Source: Stratiolaelaps scimitus (Eukaryota; Arthropoda; Arachnida; Mesostigmata; Laelapidae). From it: a DNA stretch of 64,000 nucleotides. The stretch spans positions 20,421,001 to 20,485,000 of the forward strand of contig JABWDB010000003.1 in assembly GCA_019614645.1 (NCBI GenBank). Direction: 5' to 3'. The position numbers and the translations under genes are program-made. The number at the start of each line of letters is the position of its first letter. The first letter of the stretch is position 1. Of this stretch, positions 38,601 through 51,833 are shown piece by piece. The notes beneath the pieces are model-generated. The model saw only the letters and a program-made list of their open reading frames with translations. It was not told where the DNA came from and did no database searches.

Positions 38601-41600
38601 GTAAGTAGTAGTAACTTCATCCCTAATTGATCACAATCCTGATGGAATATCTGTCATCTGTCTCGCGCCATCGACCCCCTGAACTGGCTTCCCAGCGTTT
38701 AGCGGGTCGGCAACGAAAACAACATTCGATAGCCTCGTCCCCAGCCGTCTGTCCTCATCACCAGCTGAGCCCGGACCGAGTGTCAACTATAATGGATGGC
38801 AGAGATGAGCTTGCCGGTGGTAGTTCAGACGTTTCGTACGGATTGAATAGTGGGCCCTGTGGACAAATACGCGCGACAATTCAATTTTCCCCATGCGGGG
38901 GTAGGGCTACAGGAAGCGAGAGAGAGAGAGAAGGAGCGATTTAGTAAAGAGGAGATACTCATTTTACATCGAGCTGAGTGTCCGGGTAGCAGTATCAGTG
39001 GCAGCAGAAATGGACTGCGCTCGCTCTTACGTTGTAACAATAATAATAACAATAATTGGCGACATCGAGTGATTTGTCAAACTGATCGACATCGGCAAAC
39101 GCTCGAGGGTGGAGATGGTGGTTGTTGGAGAGCGCTGAAGGAGCGCTCTCTCGGCTGGGAGTTCAGTTATGGCCGAGTTAATCTCGAGAATCGTTGAGGC
39201 GTAGCTAAACTCTCCACACAACGCCGGGCGGCCGGCTACTGCGCTGTGCTTGCTGATCCTGAATAGTGGAATATGGCGAAATATTCAGCCCGGGCTGTAT
39301 CTTAACTGTATGCGCTGCGGCGTTCGTGTGTGTCTCTCAGGCCTTGGGGTAGATGGGGTTCTCTACGCGCGTTGTCAGAGAGTTCTTCAGCATGCCAGCG
39401 CCGCTGTTGCTGCCGGTGTGTGGCTGGTTCGAGCTAGCGTTGGCGCTGCTCTGGCTGCTGTCCGTCCAAGGACCGGGCGAGGAACACGGGGTCCGGGATT
39501 CGACAGGGGGGAGGGGTGTTGTATGGTGAGTGTCGTGAGGGTTGTTATGATTTATGCCCTCGAAGAAGGCGGAGCTTGCCGCTGCTACTGCCGGCGCTGC
39601 TGTCCAAAGCGGCGGCCTGCCTTAGACTTACCCGGCATGGCGCTTCTCAGGCGCTCCTCCGTCTAGGCGAGGATGACATGAAATATTGCCATATTCGTTA
39701 TAGCCAGCAGGACGGCTGGCAGACGGGCAAGCTGCCTTCTTTGCAAACACGGCTGCTCGCATGACGCTCACACAGACCTACACACAGACACACATTGACA
39801 CAGAAAAAGCAACGAGCAGAGAGTCTGTACGCGCGGGACGCACGGTGGCACACCGATGCTGCCCGGCTGTATCTACTCTACCCTATCTGATGGGCAGATT
39901 CAGGAGCATCGGTAGCTAGCGGCAGGGTCATCGCTGTCGTAGTCGTCGTCTTCGGCATCATCATTGGTCGAGTTGTGTGGCCCTGGTGGCGGCGCGGTTT
40001 ATGAACATGGAGAGACCCTTCTCTTGAAGGCTGTCTGGCCTGGCCACCTACCAACCAACGTAGAAATGCATTGCAGAATGGGAAGATACGGGAAGCGAAA
40101 TGGGAAATCAGCGGGGGATACTTTCGTCCGATGCGAGATGGATGCATGTGCTGCCATACTGTTCTACCTCTGCTAAGAAAACCTTTGGCACGATATCGGC
40201 ATCCTCAACTTCGATCGAAGTGTATGTACTTCATGATGAGCTCTATTCCCACTGAGAAGGGATGAAGGTAGCTCAGGTAACGATGACTGCGACAACTTCC
40301 GCGGGATAACTACTGTGGTAGCCGAGAAGAGAGTCATTCGACCGAGTTCGACAATCAGCATCCATCTGGCGATATGATTCGGAAACATATATTTAGCGCC
40401 ATGATATGTATTGTACATCACACATGTACATGTGCTCATACGAAGTAGATGGTGACCGCTGGTCGAGGAGGCTTCTAATAGGCGAAGAGAATAGTAAAGG
40501 GACTTTTCCTTCCCGCTCATCAAATGTACATTATACCTGACTCACTGAATCGGTTACCACACAATGAGCACTTAACTCTGAAGGGGACAGTAGCCAATTG
40601 AGCAAATGGATGCAAGCTTGTCAATGTAGTTTGGACTAGGGCTCGAAGACGAGGAAATATGATGGCTGATAATGCTCGCCTAGGCATCAATGGCATACCG
40701 GTGCATTGAAAATGTATAAACTCAGTTGAAATGGGGGTTAGACTCAAGACTCGTTTCATAATGTTATAGTTGATGCTAAATTAATCATGGTCATTATCAT
40801 ACTCGTCTGCTGATGCGTTGGCTTAATGCAAGTTGTGCTTGAAATGGCTGGCTGCGCCTGAATCTGCAACCGTCTTGCAAACTGTGTATTCTACTTCGTG
40901 AGAGACCGCTCGTAATATATATATATATATATATATCATATTAGCTCAAGTTTTTTTTCCAGGGGCTCCCTCCCACTTGGGAGGCGTGGGAAAAGCGGAA
41001 TAGGTATTCCGTCTTTCCTCGTAAAAAAAAAGTAGTTCAATGTTGAGTTTTATTATATAAATTTAGAAAAAGCACATGGAAGACTCAGATTCAATAGGAG
41101 CGTTTTAAACAATATCATATACTGATATAATAGCTTTTGTGTGATAGTTCATGCAGGGAGCTCTGAATTTTGAATGCACCATATTTACACACAATATATT
41201 TTTCATTTATCATTCAAACACAAACAAAAATTCATCGTCGAAATAATTCTACATGGTTTTTGAAACATTTTCTTGTTTAGGGTAGCGTCCGTCTTCCTAT
41301 TAGTCTCGAACTTGTACAGAATATATGTCACAGTCGACTGCGATGACCCCCTATAGTCAATTGTTGTTTTATCAATGTCTCAATCTACAACGACCTTAAT
41401 AGGCGTATCTCTATCTACTCGTCAATCTACAGGCGTAACGAAACGCCGAGCGGCGAGAGTAAACATTTTTACCTCGATTTAGTCGGATCCGGCGCCTTTT
41501 CTCATAGTCGACCTTCATAGTAAGCAAAATCGATCCTTATTCAGGCAACAAGAATGGGAACGCAATGAAGCTTCTCTAAAGTGCTGCCTTTTACGATATG

Positions 41601-42297
41601 GAGTAGATATCTGCTCAGAGCGTTCTCGTACACGGCCCGTCTCTAGCATGCGCTCATAAATATGATTTAACGCCTGTCAAACAGCACCAGCCGGTTGCGT
41701 TTGCATCTACCTCATCGAGGCCGGTACGGGGTGCGCCGGGGTGATCCGAAACCCTATTTCTCTCGCATTGTACACGTTTGTGCTACTCTGTCCGTGAGAG
41801 ATTTCTGAGAAGTCTCGACGAGCCTGCCTTGATCATCTGTAGCTAACGCGTAGACGAAGAATTATTATTGGTACGGTCACGGCAATAATAGCTACTGGTC
41901 CCGTCTGCACATGGGCAGTGTGCCAATTACTTCTCGTGGATATTTCATCTTGAGTGTACTGTATCGTGAATACTGCATCCCCTCATGAATATTACAGTGA
42001 CTTGCATTGAAGAGTAGTAGAAGTAAAGGAATTTAGTCATCGGGAAGCGATCCCAGATTCTCCAAGCAAATCTGTTTCGGGGAGGGTAACGTCAGTTATT
42101 GCAAAATAAACCGGCTCTCGGGGGTGCTCTCAAGGGTAATGGCTATTCGATTTAGTAACGCTTTCTGGAAGTTGTTTGGACTAGTTCGCCTTGCCAATTA
42201 GCTTGCTTTGATGGGCGACTGGGAATAAGTTATTTTAATCAGATAGTTAAACTTCTAACTCACTGGTAGGAGGGAATGCAGCCCATAATTGTTTGAG
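38601..42297. other. GC-rich then AT-rich DNA upstream of zinc-finger gene 1
   Basis: 38600-39700 is clearly more GC-rich than its surroundings and is the best place for the promoter and 5' exon of the plus-strand zinc-finger gene. A strong donor (GTGAGT at 39526) directly follows an ATG at 39523-39525, whose phase fits the exon at 42298. Between 39700 and 42297 I see no coding sequence, only an (AT)n tract at about 40915-40936. Confidence 0.45.
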
Positions 42298-45200
42298 ACC
42301 TGGATACATTCTGCTCTGGACTCAACAGGAAATTATTCACTTGTCCAATGGCAGGGTAAGATATATGCCGATATTGCTAATATATATATATATGTTACAT
42401 TCATGCAATCACGCATGATCGAACTCGCTTGTTCCATTTTAGTAGGTGAGCTAAATACTCCATTGAACACCCCGGTGGTGGATTACGGAGATGGCGACGA
42501 GGACGATGCTGGAACAACCACTTTTGGAGCGGCCAATAGCACCGCAGCGGACGATAATGACGATCAAGAGAACCCTGACGCGCAATTCTCACCTCAAGCC
42601 GAGTCGACCCAAAATGTATCGACTCGCCAACAGCAAGCAACATCGACGACGACGACGACAACAACAACCACGACGACGACAACAGCAACGAGAATCGCTA
42701 GTGCAGGTGACAATCAATGTATCTTCTTGATCGAGCTCACGTTTACAATCCATATAATGAGGAGATAATGCACTTTTAATAGACTCCATATTACAGTAGA
42801 GGTAGATTACGATTTACTTTGAAACGTACGTTGAGTCCACAATGTGCTCTCTGAAAGCATTGGTTTGATCACAGGTTGATGTTCAAGCAAGCAAACGTCG
42901 ACGATGCCTTTCTGTACGTTGTAGTGTCTAGCCCGGTGGCTTAGTGCATTCGTGAGCGCCTTGCAATCGGAGAGGGCACGTAGATGCTCATGCGAGTTCG
43001 ATCTTCACCGTTGCAGATTTGTATTTAAAGGGGTTGTCCGTCTTACGACGCGATGCTAAAAGCAGTGCCGTGGACGTTAAATGTTCAAGGCTGAGAGTCG
43101 GCCCGAACATCGTTGTACGTTGAAGTGATTGTTTGCGTTATCCATTGTTTGTGGTACTGTATCGCTGTATAATACCTTCTATAATTTTAATGTTCTATCA
43201 GAAAGAAGTAGAAGAAATACGAACTGAGCTTTATGTCAAAATTGGCTAAATGACTACTCGGCATCGTCCCGAATAAACAATTGCCTATTCTCGTTGAACA
43301 GCGCCATCGGAGATCCGTTTCATCGAGATAGAGCCCCCGCCAGAGCAGACTCCCTGCTTCGAAGAGGCTGGAAAAGGTCTGTTTATAGCAGAACGCATTC
43401 AAGCATGTATATACACCTCAATTCAGATTGGAAAAAATAAGTGAAGTGCTTTGAAGGCATGAAATACCCAGTGCTACATTAGCGTTTACTTCGTTGCCGG
43501 CGATACCGAATCGTTCTATTTCAACTACGCTGTCCATTGATCGTCTGTATATTGTGTTGACCCTGTTGTTGTACTAACCAATCGTGTCAATTAATAGACC
43601 CGAAGGTGATCTTCTAATGGGTGCTTTTTTTCTGTCATTATTCGTTTATGAGCAGAACTGGAACTTGAAGATCTTATCGACATCGTAACTGTCTTTCAAT
43701 GTAAATTCTGCCGGTACAATTGTATAGAAAAGAGCCTGCTCGTTGCGCATATCAAAGCCAACCACCAGGAGGACATCTCCAGAGGTAAGTTGCGAAATAG
43801 CTGTAGTTCAGGCACCATCTCGGTATGATGAATTTATTTCAACATGGTGATCCATGGGTCTAAATTGGCTATCAGCCAGACAGATGTAGATGTAAGTAAC
43901 TTGGCAGAAATGCTTCAAGTCTGCAGTTAATAATCTGAGAAAATTAACAACAGATTTTTATACATTTGGATGACTTACTTTGACCGCAGTGTTGAAAACA
44001 TATCCAATACCATTAAAGATTTCATCACAATGTGTACGAAGGAGTATTACGTCATAGCATATATAACTACCTTTATATTTAATCACTCATATTGACAAGA
44101 TATTACAATATGTTTGTAACAGCAAAAATAATGGAACATTTATGATCCTGAACACACAACGAGATATCTTCCCTGGGACAGGTCCCAGCCAGCCTTATTT
44201 CTTTCAAATAAAACACTAAATACATGTTTATGCTATTAGATCAATATATTTTTCCAAGTTACTTTAATTATTTTTATCATCATCCCTAAGCGAACAAAGA
44301 AGATTTGGCCTCTGCTGAACGGGCCCCCGCCGAAGCGGCCACTACAGAGAGTAGACATTCACCTGGACGAAATTCTGCTCCAGAAGAAGATGATGTGGAA
44401 GAAACGGAATTCGCGAAGCAGTCGACCGAGCAGTCGCCGGAGACTCAGATACCGGACAAAGCGGTTTGTGTTCTCCGTTTGCTGTACGGAGCGTGACCAC
44501 ACAGTGTCCTATAACGAGCGCGTCTACGGTTTTGTTCTTTGTGCACGTGTGTACGATGTGGATGTATGCGAGGCTAAGTTAAGCTCTTCAGCTTTGTTTG
44601 GGATTGCCAAAAACGGGACTACTACGTTTGTTTACTGGCCCTGCTTATTTATACGATGCACTATCGGCTTCCGCGTGGTTAGTCTCCACAAAACACTGTA
44701 CGTGGGTGCCTTGCTCCTATCTGATGTGAAGGGTCTCAACATTCGCGGGTAAACGATAAAATATTTACGGAATTTCATATCCTCGGAGACGGGTGTGCGA
44801 CGCATATTATCGGGCAATGTTAGCCCTGGCGACAGAATCGAGGTAGGTTATGAGTTGACATGTTGATTTATGAACGCTGTGAATTTATTCAATTTGGACA
44901 ACGATGTGGACAACGAACGCCGAACAAGCGCATCTGGTCGAACGGAGAGCGGAACGCGGCGTCCGCATCTAGTGGTTGCCGCTCCTGGGGAATCTCGCTC
45001 ATTGTGGGAAGTGCTGAGACGATGTCAACGATACGAAGCAAGAGGAGGAAGCGCGGTTGGAGTTGAAAGTTCAAGATTTATGAGGTGTATTTCATTATTG
45101 GCACCCGGTGCATCAATATTGGCTGGACCCCCCACTCGCCCAACGATATTGGGTTGCGCCGACCCTTGTCTACCTATCGGGCGATAATATTATCTTTGAG

Positions 45201-48200
45201 AAGAACGCATTTCCTTAGCTACGTATTGAAAAATCCCAATTTGAATAGCGCTTGCTTTTTTTTTTGTTTTAGTGATCAGAATTGTAGATCTGGTCATTAG
45301 TGATTGGGATATCGGATGCAACTTGTAGTTGAGCTTTTTTAATAGGTACAGAAATACAAAGCATCTGGTTGGCATTTTTTTCAGCACTTCCCACAATGAA
45401 CGAGGTTCCCTAGGAACGACAATCACTAGAGGTGGATGCCGCGTCCATTTATCAACAAGCAAACATAAGGACAACCCACTCATTTGACAGAACAGTTGGC
45501 TATGTATAAAATAAATGAAGAATAGAACACTGTTGACATAATACAGAAAGGCTTTGTATTATTAACCGAAGAAACGTTTAGACCGCTCCGAGCCGTAGAA
45601 ACGAAAGAAATTTCATGGAGGGGAGGTTGAAATCAAAACATCTATAAATGCGCTAGACCCTTTCCTGGATTAGAAAGTAGACAGTCTTGGACTGAACACA
45701 CAGCTATTTAATCGTCCATGTTACCAGTTGGCATATATTAACACACACACACATACTTTTTCAATTTCCAAAACCAAAGATGTCTTCGAATGTAACAAGG
45801 CTAAAATGTAGCGTCTATGGGCGGCACACCCCTTTTAAAAGCGATCTGCTTGCCTAACGCCCCTTACTCTGAACATTGTTAGGGGTCGCCGTACGCTATG
45901 ACCATCAGTGCTGTGGAACATGTGTCAGCAAGGACATACCGTGGAGAAGATATCCCTGAGGAGGAACAGCCTCCTGATGAACAAGATGAGTCCGAATCGT
46001 TGCAGGAGGGCACCCAAGAAGATATTGATCATACTGAGTCCTATCACGATCAAGAGCAGCCGATACTTGATGCAGACGACGATATGGCATCTTCGGACTC
46101 GGTTGATGAACCAGAAGAAACTCAGAGCGTATTTCTTTGTTCTCAGTGTAACACGACATTCGAGCTATTTCAAGATTGTGAATTACACATGAAAACGGTT
46201 CGTAGCCGAACGACTATATTCCTTTGACATAATAATCGGTGCTAATTGCCTTCGGCAATACGCATTACATAGTCAACACTTAAGAGGAAATATCACAGGT
46301 TTGATATTTCAAAGAACGATTGAATCATTTTCGATTTTCTTCGACTGCCGTTCGTTGTCATTAACCATTAAAATCTGAGGAGTACATCGGCATAGGTAGG
46401 CTCTACGTCCCAAGCTAGTGCTTCGCGATATCTTCGGGCAAAATTATTCCTGTCCAATCCAAGTCAACCGGGCCCAAAATTGAAACAAGTAACATGATTT
46501 CTGTGTGTTTGTGTTCATTGTATGTTATCATGATGATTAGTCCCATTACCCATTGTCAACGTCTGGGCCCTCACCTCTGGACATCGAAACCGGTCAGACA
46601 GCATTGACTCTGCAGACTTCGCACGCAAACACCTCCACAGCTACTGTAGCCGGCTCACCAGGAGCAACCTTCCTCGGGTTTCCACACACAGCAAATGCTA
46701 GCAGCGACGGGACGCCAGCGATAACTACGTACCACTTGGTTGATTCATCATCCTGCGCGCCTGGCATCACCCAGACACTATATCACGCTGCACCTCAAAC
46801 ATGCATGTCTTCGTACATCTGTGATTCGAATGCTGGCCCATTGATGGTTCCTCCATTACCACAGGTTCGAGACGACGAGACTCAATGCACTATATTTACG
46901 AAATACCCACTGAGATCAAAATAAATTTATATCCAATATGTAAATAGTGTATAAATTATTAATTATTATTATTAAATTATTATTATTATTAATATATAAC
47001 AGGTCGATACGAGTTTTCCACAACAGAACTCTGGCCTTGAAAACCGGTGTAGTCGGGTGGCATTTTTGCTGCCATATTGAAAAACCTCTGCCACTTGCTC
47101 GTTGTTGTTACAATCTCGAATATACAACAGTATTATATGCACTTCAGTATTAATCACACTTTTACAGATTGGAAATCCTCGTGAACAAAATTCGAAAATA
47201 ATTTTTCCCTCATCTCTCTCGTTCGCTCGCTCGCTTTTGCTGGTGTCTGCTGTATTGGCGTCTGTGTGTTGACTTACAACGCTGTCCAGATGCCGCCTCT
47301 GGACACGATGGCTTCCCGCCCCTATAGGTGTACGCAAAAATTCTGCACTCAGCGATTCCGTAAGGTGGCAGCATTGCAGTACCATCAGCAAAGTCATCTA
47401 ATCCATGCGCTTCTCACCGACGATGAGAAGGATCAGGAGGAGAATGAGTTTCAGAATCGCAACGATAAGGGTACGTATCATAAAAGGGTAGCGCAGGTAT
47501 ATATCATATCATATACTTCATATTTATAGAGAAGAGTGTATATATATATATAAATATACTCGTTTTCTGTTTTGCCCATAATGTGCAGACACGTTTGCAA
47601 ACAAGAGTAACGTGTTTACTAATGAACGATTCTATCATTAACACGTCTCACATGACAGGAACAAACACCGACCCACCTACGGGCATTAATCAACTGTACA
47701 AGTGTCCCGAGTGTGGACTCCGCATTATTTCGTGGAAGACGACGGTTCTGCACCTCTGGAAGTCTCATCAGATCGATTGTGACCTTTACACGTGTGCTCT
47801 GTGCGAGTACAAGACCACTTCTTACTATAAGCTGCTTAACCACAATGTAAGTTCACGAATAAATAGGAGAACAAAATGTTGTTGCAGCTTTGGACACAGA
47901 GGAAATATTCTAGTTATCCTTCCCGCCATACTAACAAAATTAACAAATTTACTGCCCATTTTCCAATAAATATTATATATATATATATATATCAATGGAT
48001 GGGTGCAGGACCCCTTGTAAGATTTGTTTCTCTCTCTCTCTCTCTCTCTGATATTTCAGCAAATCCATTCGAATCAACGCAACTACGTTTGTATGATTTG
48101 CGGAAAAGACTTCAAACAGGTTGGCCAGCTGAGAAATCATATGGTTATCCACAAGGACAAAAACGCAGAAGAGGCTAAAGACCTCTGGTGGGTGTTCTTT

Positions 48201-50079
48201 GTGCTTAATACTAAATGTCTATTGAAATAACTCAGCTTAGTTCTGTAACGATTGCATACATTTGCATCGCTGGAGCAATAAGGCGTCTCTATTATCGTTA
48301 ATAACATTAAACATTAACGGGCCGCGTGTAATGACCTGAGGGCTGGCTTCATTCGATCTGACTGCTCTTGACCCTCCGTTTTGCTTACAGGTACTCACCG
48401 AAAACGTGTGATCTCTGTCAAAGGACGTTCTCTGATACAAAGTGCTTGAAGAAGCATATTGAGACAGTACACATGAAACTGAAAAAGTTCGAGTGCACCC
48501 TTTGCGGGTATCAGGCCGCTAGACGGACGATGCTAAAAATACATATGAGACAACACACTGGTAAATTATTGTTGTTACGTAAAGTGCCAGCATGAGCAAT
48601 GGACACTGATGGACTCTACTCTATTTTAGAAAACAAATAATTCTACTTATACGAGGTGATATCTTAATAAAGCTTGCTCGTATCACCCATATATATATAT
48701 ATATATATATATATATCGGATTTCCGATTTTAGGTGAGAAGCCATACGCGTGTGACTATGCTGGCTGCGGTTATCGAACGTGCGACCACAACTCGCTCCG
48801 TCGACATCGTATGAAACACTCCGGTGAAAAGCCCTATAAATGTCCTTATTGTGTGTATGCTTGCATACAAGCCGTATCCTATAAGCAGCATCTGCTGAAG
48901 AAACATCCCCAGCTCGAGAAGAAAAATCTCTTCGAATGTGATCGGTGTAACTTTAAAACGGTACGTAAAGAGAGTGATAGATTTGTGCATCAATCTAGCT
49001 GCTGCCGATAATACCAATATTGACGCCGAATTCAGCTTGGCTTCGAGTTTCGAAACATTTCATTATAGAACTTTCGCACGATATTCCGGGCGTTCTTTTT
49101 CATAGCTTAGTTTGACGATTAAGGCAGTCGATATATATATGTACGATCTGCCGTCTCAAGCAACTGCGCATCACAGACCGATCACAGCATACGACAAATC
49201 TAGCAGTTTTTCATCCGCTCCCTTCTCACAAGAGCATCAACTAATGCAAAACATTTATTGATCCGATGATTATGAACTAGATAAACGAGGAAAAGATGAC
49301 CGCCCACAAGGTCGACCATGAAGAGCGGGATCGCAAGGAGCAGCAGCAATTCGACGAGAATGCCAAGGAAGAGGAGATTCGAAGGAAGATTGGAAAGCCT
49401 CTTCCGATGATCGCTTCCGCCGCCTCACCCACGAAAACTGCAGTGGCAACACCGTCGAAGACGCCGACCACACCAGCTAAATGCAACAATGCTAACGGTC
49501 CGTCGTCGACGACAACGTCAACGATAACCACATCGGTCGCGTCCACTTCAACCTGTGGCGTGAAAAACACAAATTGCAGCACCTCGAAGGCCACTGCCAC
49601 CACAAGAGCATCTTTCAGCAACGTCGCCACTCAACAGCATACACCGCAGAAACACCCGCCATCGTTCCAACCGCCGTCGAACCTAGCGATCCTGCCAGTC
49701 ACGCGGAGCGTTCAGATTCCAGTGGGAAATATCATTGTCAACTCGCTGCCCATCGTAGTACCAATGGGGGCGACTTCAGCCATCGTAAATGGCGCTGGAA
49801 CGCACCAGCTAATCTATACAACTGCTCAGCCACAAACACAACAGCAGCAGCAGCAACAAGGCACGCTCCAGGTGAGTCGAGAAAAATAAATCGTTTTCGT
49901 GATCCACGATGAAATTGTAAATTTCTTGAGGTTGTGTCGAATATCTGGAATTTTACGGTGATCAACGATACGCGTTCTGACTTGTTTGAGGATTTTTCGT
50001 CCTTTTTCTTTGTGTTAAGTCGTTTCAGGCTCCAGCTGTAACAATGATTGAAACGGTAGCACAGACGCCGCACTCGTGA
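42298..50079 (+). CDS. C2H2 zinc-finger protein 1 (11 fingers), 5' end uncertain
   Basis: Phase-consistent exons: 42298-42355 (tentative), 42446-42706 (or from 42443), 43656-43784, 44291-44463, 45883-46197, 46541-46864, 47290-47470, 47659-47846, 48060-48187, 48391-48560, 48734-48960, 49281-49871 and 50029-50079 (TGA). From 42446 this gives about 912 aa. Eleven C2H2 fingers are visible. They begin FQCKFC, FLCSQC, YRCTQKFC, YKCPEC, YTCALC, YVCMIC, KTCDLC, FECTLC, YACDYAGC, YKCPYC and FECDRC, and several are completed only across an exon junction. Two carry the classic H-T/S-GEKPY linker, as in DNA-binding arrays. The N-terminal part is acidic and Thr/Gln-rich; the C-terminal exon is Thr/Gln/Pro-rich and activation-domain-like. 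I cannot assign an orthologue. A nuclear transcription regulator is inferred. The start codon is unproven (candidate 39523). Confidence 0.85.
42925..43108 (+). mobile_element. SINE-2, tRNA-derived element, most complete copy
   Basis: Head with A-box-like GGTGGCTTAGTGC and B-box-like GAGTTCGATCTTC. The tail has GGGGTTGTCCGTCTTACGAC, then GTGGACGTTAAATGTT, then GGCTGAGAGTCGGCCCGAAC. Tail fragments recur at 36291, 37731 and 58217. It sits in an intron of zinc-finger gene 1, sense orientation. Confidence 0.75.
44953..45440. repeat. Diverged inverted repeat with shared reading frame
   Basis: Sequence at about 44953-45030 recurs inverted at about 45380-45440. Both arms translate, without indels over about 23 codons, to a common pattern R-x-P-x-L-V-x-x-x-P-x-E-x-R-S-L-W-E-V-L (plus strand in the left arm, minus in the right). 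It lies in the intron 44464-45882 of zinc-finger gene 1. It may be a fossil transposon ORF or a duplicated exon. No family assigned. Confidence 0.65.
48689..48717. repeat. (AT)n microsatellite in a short intron
   Basis: About 28 bp of AT in the 173-bp intron 48561-48733, ending 16 bp before the acceptor. Similar tracts lie in the introns at 47538-47552 and 47971-47992. Confidence 0.9.
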
Positions 50080-51252
50080 TCGCGGATTGTGGCGTGAGAA
50101 GGGCGGCGGCGGCGGAAATTGCCTCGCTGGCCTTTTCCATGCTGGCTATTGTTAATTAATATTAATAATAGGACAAAGAACAGGAGAACGTTTGAAAGCT
50201 AATGCAGTACACGTTCAAAGGTTAGGTTAAGTGCCGCTTAACTACAGTGAAGGTGGCAAGTACGAGAATCTCAAGTGCACGAAAAGATTTCGCAGTGTCA
50301 TGTTGAACACAACGAGCGACTGATGCGATGGACGTTTCATTGATCTGAAGATGATTGTGAAAAATGTATTTAAAAGACGACACTTAAAACCTGGCTGGCC
50401 TCTCAGTCTTTCGATATTGTTTCGTATAGCTAACTTTCTATTCCATCGAACATTGTTTTCTGTATAAAGCTAAGAAATGGTGTTTGATAATGATCTCAAA
50501 AGCAAACGACCAAAGGAATCGGCGATGCGGCGGACGTACACAGCTTGGGGGAGGTCATAGAAAGACATTTAAATGACGTATGAGGTTGTACATAAGCTGT
50601 AACTGTATATTCAGAACTTTTATCAGACCAGCAGAAACGATTAGATAGGATAATGAAGATTTTTTTCTTCACCTTTATTCTGTGCCGAACAATAGGAACA
50701 TGCCATATTGTATATTGGTAGAGAAATATGTTGACTGATTTCACAGAACTTCGTAACCGAACACGACCGCAGCTTCGTACATCCCAGAGAAAATACATAG
50801 CGACAGGCTGAAAATTTCTAGTATCATTCCTATGAAGAAAGCTCCGGTGGTCGATCGCATAGCAGTATTTAAAGAGGCCTTCCTGTCATCAGTGCAAGAT
50901 GTTCTGATGTTTCAAAATGTCAACGACGATGGCCGTATTTGAGCTTTCAGCGATACCATTATTCGAAATTAAACGGTAAAACATAATATTATGAAGAAAC
51001 TAACGCACTAAAAGTTTCCTACGCTACAACTGTGTTCATTTTTTATATTTTGTCATTAATACGACAACTAAAATAGCAAGTAATTTTCAGTCACTAGTCA
51101 GCAAAGTGCATGAGCATACAAATACAAACAAAGTCAAGATGGTATGATCTCTTCGGAGAAAAATACTATTATATATATATTTGTTTGCTTTGTAAATGCA
51201 CCTTTCAAAGTTTTATTTCATATGCCAATGTACACACGTGGTGCTTATGAAT

Positions 51253-51258
51253 AATAAA
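51253..51258 (+). terminator. Candidate polyadenylation signal of zinc-finger gene 1
   Basis: AATAAA about 1.2 kb after the stop at 50077-50079. Nearer alternatives were not seen, but noncanonical hexamers cannot be excluded. Confidence 0.3.
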
Positions 51259-51665
51259 ACGGAAAGCTCTTTTAACAAAGCTGTCAGTTTTTTATGCATA
51301 CAAACAGATTTTAATTACATATTATATTTGGTCAGCCGCGAGTATTAATTCACTTGACAAGCGTGTGCAGGGAAATAGTCCTATAGAAGATGAATATGAA
51401 TTTTTCGCCGAAATGTGTGAGCTAAATGAAGGTGCTTAAATAATCAGCCATCTATTCTCCACCTGCGAGTTGAGTCTGGTAGCCTTTTAGATGCCAATTC
51501 CAAACAGCACCAGCAGTTTAGTGGTCAATAGCTGTGAAAGCACTATTAAGCTGAAGTTGCAGTTGAGCGAATTCTCCCCACCGCATAAGCAGATCAATGA
51601 GGGAATACACTCGATATAGGTGTATGTATATGTGTGTATATATATATATATACACACGATTTGTA

Positions 51666-51671
51666 TTTATT
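51666..51671 (-). terminator. Candidate polyadenylation signal of RPB3
   Basis: AATAAA on the minus strand about 165 nt after the RPB3 stop codon, a normal 3' UTR length. Confidence 0.55.
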
Positions 51672-51833
51672 CACATGTACACAATATTTACGTACCTAAA
51701 TGAAATGTTGTCCTTGCGAGCAGACATGGTTCAATGAAATATCTGAAATTGCGAACTTGTACGAGTGCAAACGCCTACCACAAATCGTGCTCGCCGATTG
51801 ATCGGTGGCTATCGGGCGGATCGATGCCTGTAG

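Larger units (their letters stand above)
50080..51833. other. Convergent intergenic region, 3' UTRs
   Basis: Lies between the stops of zinc-finger gene 1 (plus) and RPB3 (minus). No coding sequence seen. AATAAA occurs on the plus strand at 51253-51258 (about 1.2 kb after the zinc-finger stop) and on the minus strand at 51666-51671. Confidence 0.6.

Noticed and set aside
47168..47289. Upstream acceptor at 47166-47167 extending the finger exon
   Set aside because: Produces an in-frame stop in the phase required by the fingers.
47590..47658. Alternative acceptor at 47589 for the zinc-finger exon
   Set aside because: In phase it reaches a stop before the fingers; the acceptor at 47657-47658 keeps the frame open.
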